From Saprospiraceae bacterium (GTDB taxonomy: Bacteria; Bacteroidota; Bacteroidia; Chitinophagales; Saprospiraceae), in NCBI GenBank assembly GCA_013214355.1, contig JABSSL010000035.1, positions 71,088 to 112,364 of the forward strand: a DNA stretch of 41,277 bases. Reading direction: 5' to 3'. Both the position numbers and the translations under genes were made by a program. This document shows, piece after piece, positions 1 through 8,663 of this stretch; the first letter of the stretch is position 1, and each line of letters begins with the position of its first letter. The notes under the pieces were generated by a model, which saw nothing but the letters and a program-made list of their open reading frames with translations, did no database searches and was not told the DNA's origin.

Positions 1-1
1 T

Positions 2-973
2 AATGGTTGCGCCGGACAAGATGAAATCACCCTCACTTTCAATCCGCTACCTCAATTTACCCTTGGCCCAGATACCAGCCTCTGCTCCGGACAAAGCCTC
101 AATTTTAACTTCTCTGATGTGGGAGATAATTTCACCTGGCAGGACGGAAATTCCAGCCCTGCCTACACCATCCAGCAAGCCGGTAGCTTTTCGGTGCAAG
201 TAGAAAAGGATGGGTGCACGGCCGCCGACTCCGTCCAAGTTCAAGTCTTTAATACCCCATCCATCGACCTCGGGGCAGATCAAAGCCTTTGTGAGGGAGA
301 AAGCACGGAATTGGAAGCGAATGTGCAAGCTTATGATTCATTTTCTTGGCAAGACGGAAGCCAATCATCTTTCTTGATTATTAGCAGTCCCGGTATCTAT
401 TGGCTAGAAGCTCAATTAGGTAACTGCACCGCAAGAGATAGTGTTCTTGTCCAACTTGAGCCTGCCTTGGACCTGGATTTACCCGACAGTATTTTAATCT
501 GTCGCGGTCAGTCCCAATTACTACAGCCTAAGATCCCGCCAGGCACCTCTGTAGAGTGGCAAGATGGCTCGACTGTACCCACCTATTTGGTTGACAATCC
601 TGGTCTATATTCGATCCGCACCCATCGAAACGGCTGTACTGCTGAAACAGCGATCATAGCGATTGCTAGCAGTTGCGGAGAGATCCCCGTATTTACACCT
701 AATGTCTTCACGCCAAATGACGATGGGCCTCATGACTCATTTCGCCCGCTTTTCCCCACCGCCGTTAATATTCTAGCGTATCAAATCAAGATTTTTGACC
801 GTTGGGGGGCGTTGATATTTAGCAGTTTGGATCAGGATCAAGCTTGGGATGGCAGTGTTCAGGGGCGACCGGCTGGAATTGGCGTGTACGTATTCCTGGT
901 AAGCTTTACGGTGGAGGAATCCGGAGAAGTCTTTGACCAACAATTGGCAGGTTCTATTACGCTTTTGCGTTAA
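2..973 (+). CDS. T9SS type B sorted secreted protein with Ig-like repeats (3' part only)
   Basis: The reading frame is open from the left edge, so the start lies outside the window. About 323 residues are visible. They hold three Ig/PKD-like repeats of roughly 75-85 residues, each with an 'LG.D.SLC.G.S' opening, an 'F.WQDG' core and a 'G.Y' strand followed by a 'GCTA.DSV' end. After these comes a C-terminal domain of about 90 residues containing VFTPNVFTPNDDG, 'IFDRWG', 'AWDG' and 'GVYVFLV'. That is the gliding-motility-associated / type B C-terminal signal (TIGR04131-like) used by the type IX secretion system. The protein is therefore probably exported through the T9SS and released or surface attached, and may act as an adhesin. 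The repeat cysteines may form disulfides. The next gene, pbpC, starts just after the stop. What the protein binds cannot be read from the sequence. Confidence 0.85.
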   Translation, partial: NGCAGQDEITLTFNPLPQFTLGPDTSLCSGQSLNFNFSDVGDNFTWQDGNSSPAYTIQQAGSFSVQVEKDGCTAADSVQVQVFNTPSIDLGADQSLCEGESTELEANVQAYDSFSWQDGSQSSFLIISSPGIYWLEAQLGNCTARDSVLVQLEPALDLDLPDSILICRGQSQLLQPKIPPGTSVEWQDGSTVPTYLVDNPGLYSIRTHRNGCTAETAIIAIASSCGEIPVFTPNVFTPNDDGPHDSFRPLFPTAVNILAYQIKIFDRWGALIFSSLDQDQAWDGSVQGRPAGIGVYVFLVSFTVEESGEVFDQQLAGSITLLR

Positions 974-990
974 GATGTGTAGAAAGTCCG

Positions 991-998
991 TACTTTTG
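991..998 (+). promoter_or_regulatory. Bacteroidetes -7 promoter box (TACTTTTG) for pbpC
   Basis: TACTTTTG fits the phylum's TAnnTTTG box. A start of transcription about 7 nt downstream would fall just ahead of ATG 1014, which supports that ATG as the pbpC start. No clear -33 TTG sits at the usual distance. Confidence 0.4.
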
Positions 999-1013
999 AG
1001 TTTGGATAAGAGT

Positions 1014-3467
1014 ATGCTTAAATCAGTTTGTACTCTAAATGACCCAAAAGACTTGAAAAAACGACTAAAGAATCTCTACACTTTTCTATTCCATAAACAC
1101 AGGCGCAAGACTTTATTCGTCTTGGGTATCCTTGTGATCTGGTATATTTTTTGTCTACCTAGACCACTTTTCGATACACCCACTAGCTTGGTATTGCAGG
1201 ATGCAAAAGGCCAATTGCTAGGTGCTCGGATAGCAAAGGATGGTCAATGGCGCTTTCCAACCATTGATAGCTTGCCACAAAACTTCATCACGGCCTTACT
1301 CGAATTTGAGGACCGAAGGTTCTATCGGCATTGGGGCGTTGATCCAAGGAGTTTAACTCGTGCTGTGATCCAGAACCTGAGAAATGGAGAAATTGTAAGT
1401 GGCGGGAGTACCCTAAGCATGCAAGTAATTCGAATGGCGCGCGGTCGAAAGCGAAGAAATATATGGCAGAAGGGAATTGAAATGATCCTTGCCACTCGCC
1501 TAGAATGGGGCTACAATAAGGACGAGATTTTGAAAATATACGCGAGTCAGGCCCCTTTTGGGGGGAATGTAGTCGGTTTAGAAACAGCCTCCTGGCGTTA
1601 CTTTGGAAAAAGTCCCGCGCTCTTATCCTGGGCTGAAGCTGCTGTTTTAGCAGTGCTACCCAACAGCCCGGCCCTACTGCACCCCAACCGCAATCGCGAC
1701 GCCTTACTTGCCAAACGTAATCGCCTGCTCCAACGCCTTTTGGATAACAAAAAGATTGACAGCCTGACTTATGAGTTGGCCTTGGAAGAGTCACTACCAG
1801 ATCGCCCTCATCCCCTGCCACGACTGGCTCCACATTTACTGGATCGAGCCTATTTGGAAAAAGCGGCAGGTAAGCTTAAAACTGGATCTCGTATCAATAC
1901 CTCTTTGGATGCGTTCCTTCAGCAAAAGGTGAGTGCAATGGTGGCTAGGCATCAACAGCAATTGAGTGGAAATGGAATCCATAATGCGGCTGCACTAGTC
2001 TTAGACGTGCCTTCCGGCGAGGTAAGGGCCTATGTTGGGAATGTCTTGGAAGCCGGAGATGAACATGGCGCCGCAGTAGACATCATTACAGCTCCCCGGA
2101 GTACGGGAAGTATTCTTAAGCCGATTTTATATGCCCTAAGTCTGCAAGAAGGTGTTATACTTCCAGAAAGTCTCTTACCGGATATTCCCACTCGCATGAA
2201 GGGCTATCAGCCAGAAAACTTCCACGAGCAATTTGATGGAGCAATAAGTGCTAAACGGGCCTTGATTCGCTCCCTAAATGTACCCATCGTTCGACTCTTG
2301 CAGTCCTATGGCTTAGAGAAATTTCATTTCGAATTAAAGAAACTAGGCCTTCATAGTATTAATAAGCCAGCTAGCCACTATGGGCTCCCTCTAGTGCTGG
2401 GTGGCGCAGAATCCAGTCTTTGGGAAACCACCAATATGTATGCCTGCATGGCTCGTATGCTTAAGCATGTCTACCCATATGATGGGCAGTATGATCCCGA
2501 TGATTTTCGACCTGCCACCTATCTTATCGATACTAAAGATCCTGGAAAAGTTAAGCTTCAAGATGAGGCTCCACGTCTCAGCGCCGGAGCTGTTTGGCAT
2601 ACCTTCGAAGCCATGCAAGCGGTAGAAAGGCCCAATTCAGAAGGTCAATGGAAGGCCTTCCCCTCCCGACAACGTATTGCCTGGAAAACAGGGACGAGCT
2701 TTGGTTTTAGAGATGCCTGGGCCATTGGTGTAAATCCTAGGTATGCCGTTGGTGTTTGGGCAGGTAATGCGGATGGAGAAGGGCGACCAAACTTAGTAGG
2801 AGTGAAAGCTGCAGCCCCTCTCCTATTCGATATTTTCAGCCTTCTCCATTCCGTAGATGACCGAGATAAAGATTGGTTTCTGGTACCTTATGATGACATG
2901 AAGGAAATAGCCGTCTGCGCACAAAGTGGTTATCGGGCCACCGCATACTGCCAAAGAGATACCTCCTTTGTCCCATTAGGAAGTCTCAAAGCAAAGGCAT
3001 GTCCATACCATCAATTGTTACACCTAGATCAAACAGCCGAATGGCAAGTCAATAGCAGTTGCTATCCTGTAGACCAAATTGTTCATAAGCCTTGGTTTGT
3101 TCTCCCTCCGCTGGAAGCTTTTTACTTCAAAAAGAAAAGCCCAGACTATCAAGAAGCACCACCTTTAAAGCCTGGCTGTGCAGGAGACAATGACCAAAAA
3201 ATTATGCAACTGATCTATCCCAAGTATGCTACTCGCATCTATGTACCGCTAGATCTAAATGGAGAATTGTCTCGGACCGTCTTCGAGGTAGCACATCGGC
3301 GAGCAGAAGCCACCATTCACTGGCATATTGACCAGGAATATGTGCAAAGTACACAGCATTTCCATAGCCTGGAGATTAATCCGGGCGTTGGGCAACACAT
3401 GCTAACTTTGGTTGATGAGTTTGGAAATCGGCTGGAGCAAAAATTTGAAATCCTCAAAAAGGAATAA
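1014..3467 (+). CDS. pbpC: Penicillin-binding protein 1C (bifunctional transglycosylase/transpeptidase)
   Basis: An 817-aa class A PBP of the 1C type, which polymerises and crosslinks peptidoglycan at the outer face of the inner membrane. A membrane anchor lies at about residues 30-50. The GT51 glycosyltransferase domain follows, with the catalytic EDRRFYRHWGVD motif near residue 99 and GGSTLSMQ near 130. The transpeptidase domain carries SxxK (S366-ILK), SLN near 420 and KTGTS near 558. The last 100 or so residues match the BiPBP_C tail typical of PBP1C. The frame opens at 933 inside the preceding gene. ATG 975, one base after that gene's stop, is possible, but ATG 1014 is preferred because it follows the TACTTTTG box and leaves a normal N-terminus. 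PBP1C often neighbours an alpha-2-macroglobulin gene, but none is visible here. Confidence 0.93.
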   Translation: MLKSVCTLNDPKDLKKRLKNLYTFLFHKHRRKTLFVLGILVIWYIFCLPRPLFDTPTSLVLQDAKGQLLGARIAKDGQWRFPTIDSLPQNFITALLEFEDRRFYRHWGVDPRSLTRAVIQNLRNGEIVSGGSTLSMQVIRMARGRKRRNIWQKGIEMILATRLEWGYNKDEILKIYASQAPFGGNVVGLETASWRYFGKSPALLSWAEAAVLAVLPNSPALLHPNRNRDALLAKRNRLLQRLLDNKKIDSLTYELALEESLPDRPHPLPRLAPHLLDRAYLEKAAGKLKTGSRINTSLDAFLQQKVSAMVARHQQQLSGNGIHNAAALVLDVPSGEVRAYVGNVLEAGDEHGAAVDIITAPRSTGSILKPILYALSLQEGVILPESLLPDIPTRMKGYQPENFHEQFDGAISAKRALIRSLNVPIVRLLQSYGLEKFHFELKKLGLHSINKPASHYGLPLVLGGAESSLWETTNMYACMARMLKHVYPYDGQYDPDDFRPATYLIDTKDPGKVKLQDEAPRLSAGAVWHTFEAMQAVERPNSEGQWKAFPSRQRIAWKTGTSFGFRDAWAIGVNPRYAVGVWAGNADGEGRPNLVGVKAAAPLLFDIFSLLHSVDDRDKDWFLVPYDDMKEIAVCAQSGYRATAYCQRDTSFVPLGSLKAKACPYHQLLHLDQTAEWQVNSSCYPVDQIVHKPWFVLPPLEAFYFKKKSPDYQEAPPLKPGCAGDNDQKIMQLIYPKYATRIYVPLDLNGELSRTVFEVAHRRAEATIHWHIDQEYVQSTQHFHSLEINPGVGQHMLTLVDEFGNRLEQKFEILKKE

Positions 3468-3534
3468 GCTTCCTTTTTCCCTATAACTTATTGAAAAATT
3501 ATTCTCAACTTTGTCGCAACAAATTTTGTCCCTG

Positions 3535-5316
3535 ATGCATATGAGAATTATCCCAATTACCGCTCTACTGCTACTTACCTACATTTCTATCTTAGCTCAA
3601 GGAAGTCCACTCCCTCTAGACAATACGGATGCCTATCACATCTTGGATCGCTTGGAAATAAAATCGGGAATCAACCCTAATTTCCACAGTAATGTCAAAC
3701 CCTATACTCGCGGGGATGCTACTCAATTTGCCATGCATATTGACACCTCCCGCACCTTTCCCTTAACAGGAAAAGATAGACTCGATTTATACTATATATT
3801 CAAGGATAATAATGAGTGGCTGGTTCGTCCAAGCTTTCCGACTCGGATCGGGGGCTACCGTGAACGCATAGATCCCGAAACGACCTTAACGCAGGTGGAA
3901 GCTTCTATGGAAAATAGCCGATATACCTTAGGTCGAAGGCCACTCTTCAATACCTTCTATAGGACACCTGCCAATTTATACGAAGTCAATGATAAATATT
4001 TCCACCTACGTGTCAATCCATTGTTGAATTTCAATATCGCAAACGCGGCAGACGATGACCAACCCATCTTTTTAAACCAACGAGGAGTGGTGATTCGTGG
4101 TGGCGTTGATGATCGCCTGTACTTTATGGCGAACCTACTAGAGTCCCAGGCGCGCTTCCCTGATTATGTGAATGATTATATTGATCAAAACAGAGTCTTG
4201 CCTGGCTTTGGCTTACTAAAGACGTATCAATCCAATTTATTCGATATCGAAAATGGCTATGACTTTCTCAATGGACAGGGTGTATTAGGGTTCAATATCA
4301 CGCGGCATGTCGGAATGCAATTTGGGTATGGCACCAATTTCATTGGTAATGGGTATCGTTCTTTGATTCTATCTAATTTCAGCAATAACTATCTGTACCT
4401 CAAGGCGAATTGGAAGGTATGGAAATTCCATTATCAAAATATCTTTGCGGAGTTGAGCAGTACCCCTCCAAGTCTGGTCGGCCCGAATGACCCACTCCCT
4501 AAGAAATACATGGCGCTGCACCATCTGAGTTTTGATGTTACGCCTACCTTGAACGTGGGCATCTTCGAATCGGTGATTTTCAGTCGCCAAAACAACTTTG
4601 AGTTCCATTATTTGGTCCCTATCATCCTGTACCGCGCCTTGGAACAGGGCTTAAATAGCCCAGACAATGTCCTAATTGGAATGGATGCCAAATGGAATGC
4701 CTTTAAGACTGTGCAATTGTATGCGCAATTGCAAATGGATGAATTCAAGTTTAATGAATTATTTATCGATCGTAGAGGTTGGTGGGCCAATAAGTATGGG
4801 ATCCAGTTAGGTCTAAAATACATTGATATTTTCGGTATTGATCATTTAGATGTTCAACTGGAATACAATCGTGTCAGGCCTTTTACCTATACCCACAGAA
4901 CCGTTGAGGGTAGTTATACGCACTATTTTCAGCCCCTGGCTCACCCACTAGGTGCTAATTTTAGTGAAAGTCTAGTGCGTGTGCGCTACCAGCCTACTCG
5001 AAAATTATCTTTTGAAGCCCGCTTGATTAGTGCCAGTACGGGGGAGGATATTGATTCTACCAATTGGGGAACAAATCTATTGATCTCCCATGAAACCCGG
5101 GAACAGGAGTTTGACAACAGTGTAGGACAAGGTATAGGAACAAGAATAATGTTAGGTGGGCTAGAAGCCAGCTATCAAATCCGCCATAATATATTTCTAG
5201 ACCTACAATACTTCTACCGAAGAAAGGAAAGTGATTTGGCAGAAAGAGATAATACCACCCAATACTTTGGGGGAGGCATCAGGATGAATATGGGGAAATG
5301 GCGGCAAGATTACTAG
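3535..5316 (+). CDS. Outer-membrane beta-barrel protein, RemB / capsule-assembly Wzi-like
   Basis: A 593-aa protein with a signal peptide (MHMRIIPITALLLLTY, cleavage near ILAQG). Most of the chain alternates aromatic and polar residues as in membrane beta strands, and it ends in a short strand. The segment 'YFHLRVNPLLNF...FLNQRGVVIRGGVDDRLYFMANLLESQARFP' resembles the gliding-motility protein RemB and the Wzi-like family of Bacteroidota as I remember them. A surface polysaccharide or gliding role is therefore possible but not shown. The frame can open at TTG 3511, but ATG 3535 or 3541 places the signal peptide at the N-terminus. It follows pbpC by 67 bp and converges on the next gene with only a 14-bp gap. 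Family assignment is moderate; the barrel call is firmer. Confidence 0.65.
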   Translation: MHMRIIPITALLLLTYISILAQGSPLPLDNTDAYHILDRLEIKSGINPNFHSNVKPYTRGDATQFAMHIDTSRTFPLTGKDRLDLYYIFKDNNEWLVRPSFPTRIGGYRERIDPETTLTQVEASMENSRYTLGRRPLFNTFYRTPANLYEVNDKYFHLRVNPLLNFNIANAADDDQPIFLNQRGVVIRGGVDDRLYFMANLLESQARFPDYVNDYIDQNRVLPGFGLLKTYQSNLFDIENGYDFLNGQGVLGFNITRHVGMQFGYGTNFIGNGYRSLILSNFSNNYLYLKANWKVWKFHYQNIFAELSSTPPSLVGPNDPLPKKYMALHHLSFDVTPTLNVGIFESVIFSRQNNFEFHYLVPIILYRALEQGLNSPDNVLIGMDAKWNAFKTVQLYAQLQMDEFKFNELFIDRRGWWANKYGIQLGLKYIDIFGIDHLDVQLEYNRVRPFTYTHRTVEGSYTHYFQPLAHPLGANFSESLVRVRYQPTRKLSFEARLISASTGEDIDSTNWGTNLLISHETREQEFDNSVGQGIGTRIMLGGLEASYQIRHNIFLDLQYFYRRKESDLAERDNTTQYFGGGIRMNMGKWRQDY

Positions 5317-5330
5317 ATCCCTCCCATAAC

Positions 5331-6431
5331 TTATACAATTGGTTTGACTAGTCGAAATACCACCCTTCGGTTCTTGCGGCGGCCATCAGAAGTATTGTTA
5401 GGAGCTATCGGGAATTTTTCTCCAAACCCCCTGGCTTTGATTTGTCTTTTTGGAATACCTCTGCTACGAAGATAATCAGCTATCGCTTTCGCCCGCAATT
5501 GGGATAGTTCTTGATTTCGATTAGCATTGCCACTTCCATCCGTAAAGGCATTGATTTCCATGATGGCTTTAGGATGTTCCCGGAGGTAGCGGAGGATCTT
5601 GTTTATTTCCTCTAGAGCCTCCCCTTCAGGTTTAGTTTGTCCAGAGGAAAACTGCAACCTTGGGAGGATCAATTCCTTGCCTTTTGACAAAGATTGAACT
5701 GCCGATTTATTCAATCGGCCTAAGGGAGCCACCTTCGTAAACACTAACTTCTCGAAGCAAATTTCATGGCGGTTTACATACCGACCTGTGGCAGCTGTTA
5801 CGCCCCAATACACCTTAGAATTGCCACCAAATATCTCATTGATAATATCCCCTTTGTAGCTCAGCACCTGTTTCCCGTCGATCAGTAAACTCATTCGCTG
5901 CGCAGAAGGCTGCCATTGTACCCGCACCATATGATCTTTGCAATCTTCGATGTTGGTAATACGGTTAGGACCGGCCAAGCTCCAGGCGTGATGCGGGCGG
6001 CCATTGGCCATTAAAGCGACGTGATCATCGTAAGGATCTTCCAAATGTCCATTCCTGTAAGTATCAACCTCTAATCCCAAGGAAGGATACAAGCCAGCGA
6101 ATCCGATACCTTCTCCGCGGTAACCTTGTCGCCCTAAGTACGGATGAAAAACCAGCACCATACCATCTGCCCCCCATTGGTCTTCACATCCTAAAAACAG
6201 TTTCAATTCCATATCAAAGGGTTGGCGAAGATCGATGGCGGTCTTGTACCAGATGGAGCCCGACATCCATTGTGTAGCTGAAGTCAAGCTATAGCAGCCA
6301 CTGCCATTGAAATTGGCACCACCCGAAGCGATAAAATCATCAGCAGTGGGGGTGGGGACTCTTTGTCCCATTGCAGTTGTGTGGAAAAGGAAGAGAAAGA
6401 AGGAGCAGAATAGGAACAACTTTCTAGACAT
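5331..6431 (-). CDS. Secreted L-type lectin-like domain fused to OmpA peptidoglycan-binding domain
   Basis: A 366-aa protein with a signal peptide (LFLFCSFFLFLFHTTAMGQ). Residues of about 30-230 look like a legume/L-type lectin fold: 'ADGMVLVFHP', 'GLEVDTYRNG...DPYDDHVALMANG' and 'VRVQWQPSAQRMSLLIDG'. The acidic D.Y.N..DPYDDH stretch could be the metal/sugar site. The C-terminal residues of about 260-366 are an OmpA-like domain ('INAFTDGSGNANRNQELSQLRAKAIADYL', 'RGFGEKFPIAPN', 'GRRKNRRV') that binds peptidoglycan. The simplest reading is a periplasmic or outer-membrane protein tethered to murein that recognises glycans. The ligand is unknown. It is transcribed divergently from the next gene and converges with the barrel gene on its other side. 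Confidence 0.8.
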   Translation of the reverse strand: MSRKLFLFCSFFLFLFHTTAMGQRVPTPTADDFIASGGANFNGSGCYSLTSATQWMSGSIWYKTAIDLRQPFDMELKLFLGCEDQWGADGMVLVFHPYLGRQGYRGEGIGFAGLYPSLGLEVDTYRNGHLEDPYDDHVALMANGRPHHAWSLAGPNRITNIEDCKDHMVRVQWQPSAQRMSLLIDGKQVLSYKGDIINEIFGGNSKVYWGVTAATGRYVNRHEICFEKLVFTKVAPLGRLNKSAVQSLSKGKELILPRLQFSSGQTKPEGEALEEINKILRYLREHPKAIMEINAFTDGSGNANRNQELSQLRAKAIADYLRSRGIPKRQIKARGFGEKFPIAPNNTSDGRRKNRRVVFRLVKPIV

Positions 6432-6564
6432 AAGTAGGGAGTTTCTAAAGGGCCATATAATCCGGGCACAGGCACTTTAATTTATTGTAAAATCCTGATT
6501 TGCCTGTCCTTTTCTGCAGAGTTTAACTTAATTTAACTTCTTATTGTTTACCAAAATCCTACCT

Positions 6565-7299
6565 ATGAGCTTCTACAAGATTATTGATGGTCAACGATAT
6601 GACAGAAAAGTCCTAGAATTAGCAGAAGAACTCATCCAAGGGAGAGGAGATGGGCGTATATCACGAGATGATGCAGCTAGGCTATTCGAATCGGTGCAAG
6701 ACGGGAGAGGCATTACCCCGACAGAAAACAAAAGCCTATTCTATATTCTAGACAACTATAACTTCACGGACAGTGCCAGAGAATGGTTATCCGATCTTTT
6801 ATCCATCAATGCACCCATTGAATTGCCAGCAATGATCAGTACCATCATTGCAGATGAATATGATATTCAGCACATAAGTTTTGCATATAGTTTAGAAGAA
6901 ATTACGGCGCAAGAAGAGCTACCGCATAATCAAGTAAGCTTTATCAAAGCACTTCGCCTCGCCCTGGAAACCCTTTTCGCAGATGATGAGGATGCAGAGT
7001 CCCCTAGAAGTATTGTGATGAATGTGTACGAACTATTCCCTGGAGAGGTAGATCGAGCAGATGAATTGATACAATCAAGGTTAAGAACGCATCTAGTGGA
7101 TGCTAACCTACAGTTATTACCGAATGTTGACTGGACGGATAGAGATCAAGATTTCGACTTTAATCCTCCTGAAAATGGGGAGTCGGCTTCGGAAAACTGG
7201 ATATTTGGTTTGTATATGCCCACCCTGTCCGACCACTTTTATTGGATTGTAGTAAATCGGACAGGGGCAACTTCAGCTTACGTGTATGGATTCAATTAG
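6565..7299 (+). CDS. Unrecognised 244-aa soluble protein with DGRIS..DA N-terminal domain
   Basis: The protein has no signal peptide or membrane segment and is acidic. Residues of about 1-75 (start FYKIIDGQRYDRKVLELAEEL) hold a compact helical-looking module: 'GRGDGRISRDDAARLFESV.DG' then 'NKSLFYILDNYNFTDSAREWLSDLL'. The D-x-D/N-G-x-I-S..D piece recalls an EF-hand-like loop. I recall similar short modules in uncharacterised bacterial proteins, but I cannot name a family. The rest (residues 80-244) is unlike anything I know and ends in an aromatic-rich, beta-like tail. The frame opens at TTG 6544; ATG 6565 was chosen because homologous-looking modules begin with 'MSFYK'. It stands alone between a divergent gene and a convergent cysN and is followed by a hairpin at 7303-7325. 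Confidence 0.6.
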   Translation: MSFYKIIDGQRYDRKVLELAEELIQGRGDGRISRDDAARLFESVQDGRGITPTENKSLFYILDNYNFTDSAREWLSDLLSINAPIELPAMISTIIADEYDIQHISFAYSLEEITAQEELPHNQVSFIKALRLALETLFADDEDAESPRSIVMNVYELFPGEVDRADELIQSRLRTHLVDANLQLLPNVDWTDRDQDFDFNPPENGESASENWIFGLYMPTLSDHFYWIVVNRTGATSAYVYGFN

Positions 7300-7302
7300 G
7301 CT

Positions 7303-7325
7303 GTTCTAGGAGTGGAACCTAGAAC
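7303..7325. terminator. Hairpin between convergent genes
   Basis: GTTCTAGG (7303-7310) pairs perfectly with CCTAGAAC (7318-7325) across a 7-nt loop, in the 38-bp gap between convergent genes. There is no strong T-run, so it is a probable but weak bidirectional terminator. Confidence 0.45.
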
Positions 7326-7337
7326 TCCTATAGGCGG

Positions 7338-8594
7338 CTAGATAATCATTCCCGCACCCACCGTTTCATTCGTTCCTTCATCAATGAAGATCAAGCTACC
7401 TGTATTTCGATTACGGCGGTAAGCATCCACGAATAGTGGTTTGGTCGTTCTGATTTGAATTCTGGCGATATCGTTCATTTTAATCACCTTATCCTCTTCA
7501 TTACGATGTAAGGTATTGATATCCAACTTATAGCGAATATCCTTCACAATACATCGGACGTCTTGCGTGGTGTGCTGGATCGCATACTTCCCACGCATCT
7601 GAAGCGGGCGATCACTAAACCAACACACCATCACTTCAATATCTTGAGTGACATCTGGTTGGTTGTTCTCCCGAACGATCATATCTCCACGGCTGAGGTC
7701 ATAATCATCCTCCAATAACAGGGTGACTGACATTGGTGCATGTGCTTCCGCTACCTCCCCTTCAAATGTATCAATCTTCGCAATGGTTGAGGTAAAGCCC
7801 GTTGGCAACAACATCACTTTATCTCCTTTCTTAAATACTCCACCAGCTACCCGGCCCGCATAGCCTCGGTAATCATGGAATTCATCGGTATAAGGTCGAA
7901 TCACGTACTGTACCGGGAAGCGACAATCGATGAAGTTATGATCACTTCCAATATGTACATTCTCCAAGGCATACAGCAGCGTTCCCCCTTGGTACCAAGT
8001 CATATTCTTGGAGGGCTCGACCACATTATCCCCATTGAGTGCAGACATAGGGATGAAGTGTACATCCTTTACATCTAGTTTGTAGGAGAAAGCAGCGAAC
8101 TCATCCTTGATCTTATCATAAACCTCTTGTGCATAATCCACTAAATCCATCTTGTTGATACAGATAATCAAGTGAGGAATTTGCAAAAGGGAGGCAATAA
8201 AGGCATGGCGACGCGTTTGCTCCACAATACCATTTCTCGCATCGATTAGGATTAGAGCCACGTTAGCAGTAGAAGCTCCCGTAACCATATTCCGCGTATA
8301 TTGGATGTGACCTGGTGTATCCGCAATGATAAACTTACGTTTGGGCGTGGAGAAGTAACGATAAGCCACATCAATGGTGATCCCTTGCTCCCTCTCTGCC
8401 TTAAGTCCATCCGTGAGCAGCGCTAAATTGACGCCCTCCTCCCCTCTTTTTTCACTCGTATTCTTTACCGCCTCGTATTGGTCCTCGAAAATAGACTTGC
8501 TATCGTATAGTAAACGTCCGATCAGCGTACTTTTCCCATCATCCACACTTCCTGCTGTCGTAAAGCGTAATAGTTCGTTGTTTTGAAAGTCCAT
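7338..8594 (-). CDS. cysN: Sulfate adenylyltransferase subunit 1 (GTPase)
   Basis: A 418-aa large subunit of ATP sulfurylase, whose GTP hydrolysis drives formation of APS from sulfate and ATP by its partner CysD. It shows the translation-factor GTPase motifs GSVDDGKS (residues 15-22), DTPGH (92-96) and NKMD (147-150), followed by EF-Tu-like beta-barrel domains. It lacks the C-terminal APS kinase fusion found in some species, in keeping with the separate cysC upstream. ATG 8594 (MDFQNNELLRFTTAGS) is chosen over the upstream TTG at 8621. It lies 69 nt downstream of cysD in the same operon and is the last gene. Confidence 0.95.
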   Translation of the reverse strand: MDFQNNELLRFTTAGSVDDGKSTLIGRLLYDSKSIFEDQYEAVKNTSEKRGEEGVNLALLTDGLKAEREQGITIDVAYRYFSTPKRKFIIADTPGHIQYTRNMVTGASTANVALILIDARNGIVEQTRRHAFIASLLQIPHLIICINKMDLVDYAQEVYDKIKDEFAAFSYKLDVKDVHFIPMSALNGDNVVEPSKNMTWYQGGTLLYALENVHIGSDHNFIDCRFPVQYVIRPYTDEFHDYRGYAGRVAGGVFKKGDKVMLLPTGFTSTIAKIDTFEGEVAEAHAPMSVTLLLEDDYDLSRGDMIVRENNQPDVTQDIEVMVCWFSDRPLQMRGKYAIQHTTQDVRCIVKDIRYKLDINTLHRNEEDKVIKMNDIARIQIRTTKPLFVDAYRRNRNTGSLIFIDEGTNETVGAGMII

Positions 8595-8663
8595 AACTGA
8601 TTTATTTGCGACCTTGAGCAAGGAATTTCCTTCCTCAAGCGATTTCGGTCTTTGAGATGATTG

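Noticed and set aside
933-1013. Longer N-terminus for PBP1C from 933
   Set aside because: It would overlap the preceding gene and add an unconserved stretch. The TACTTTTG box at 991 argues for the start at 1014.
1288-1833. 181-aa minus-strand frame inside pbpC
   Set aside because: It lies wholly in the well-supported transglycosylase region, has no recognisable domain and biased composition, and is a shadow frame.
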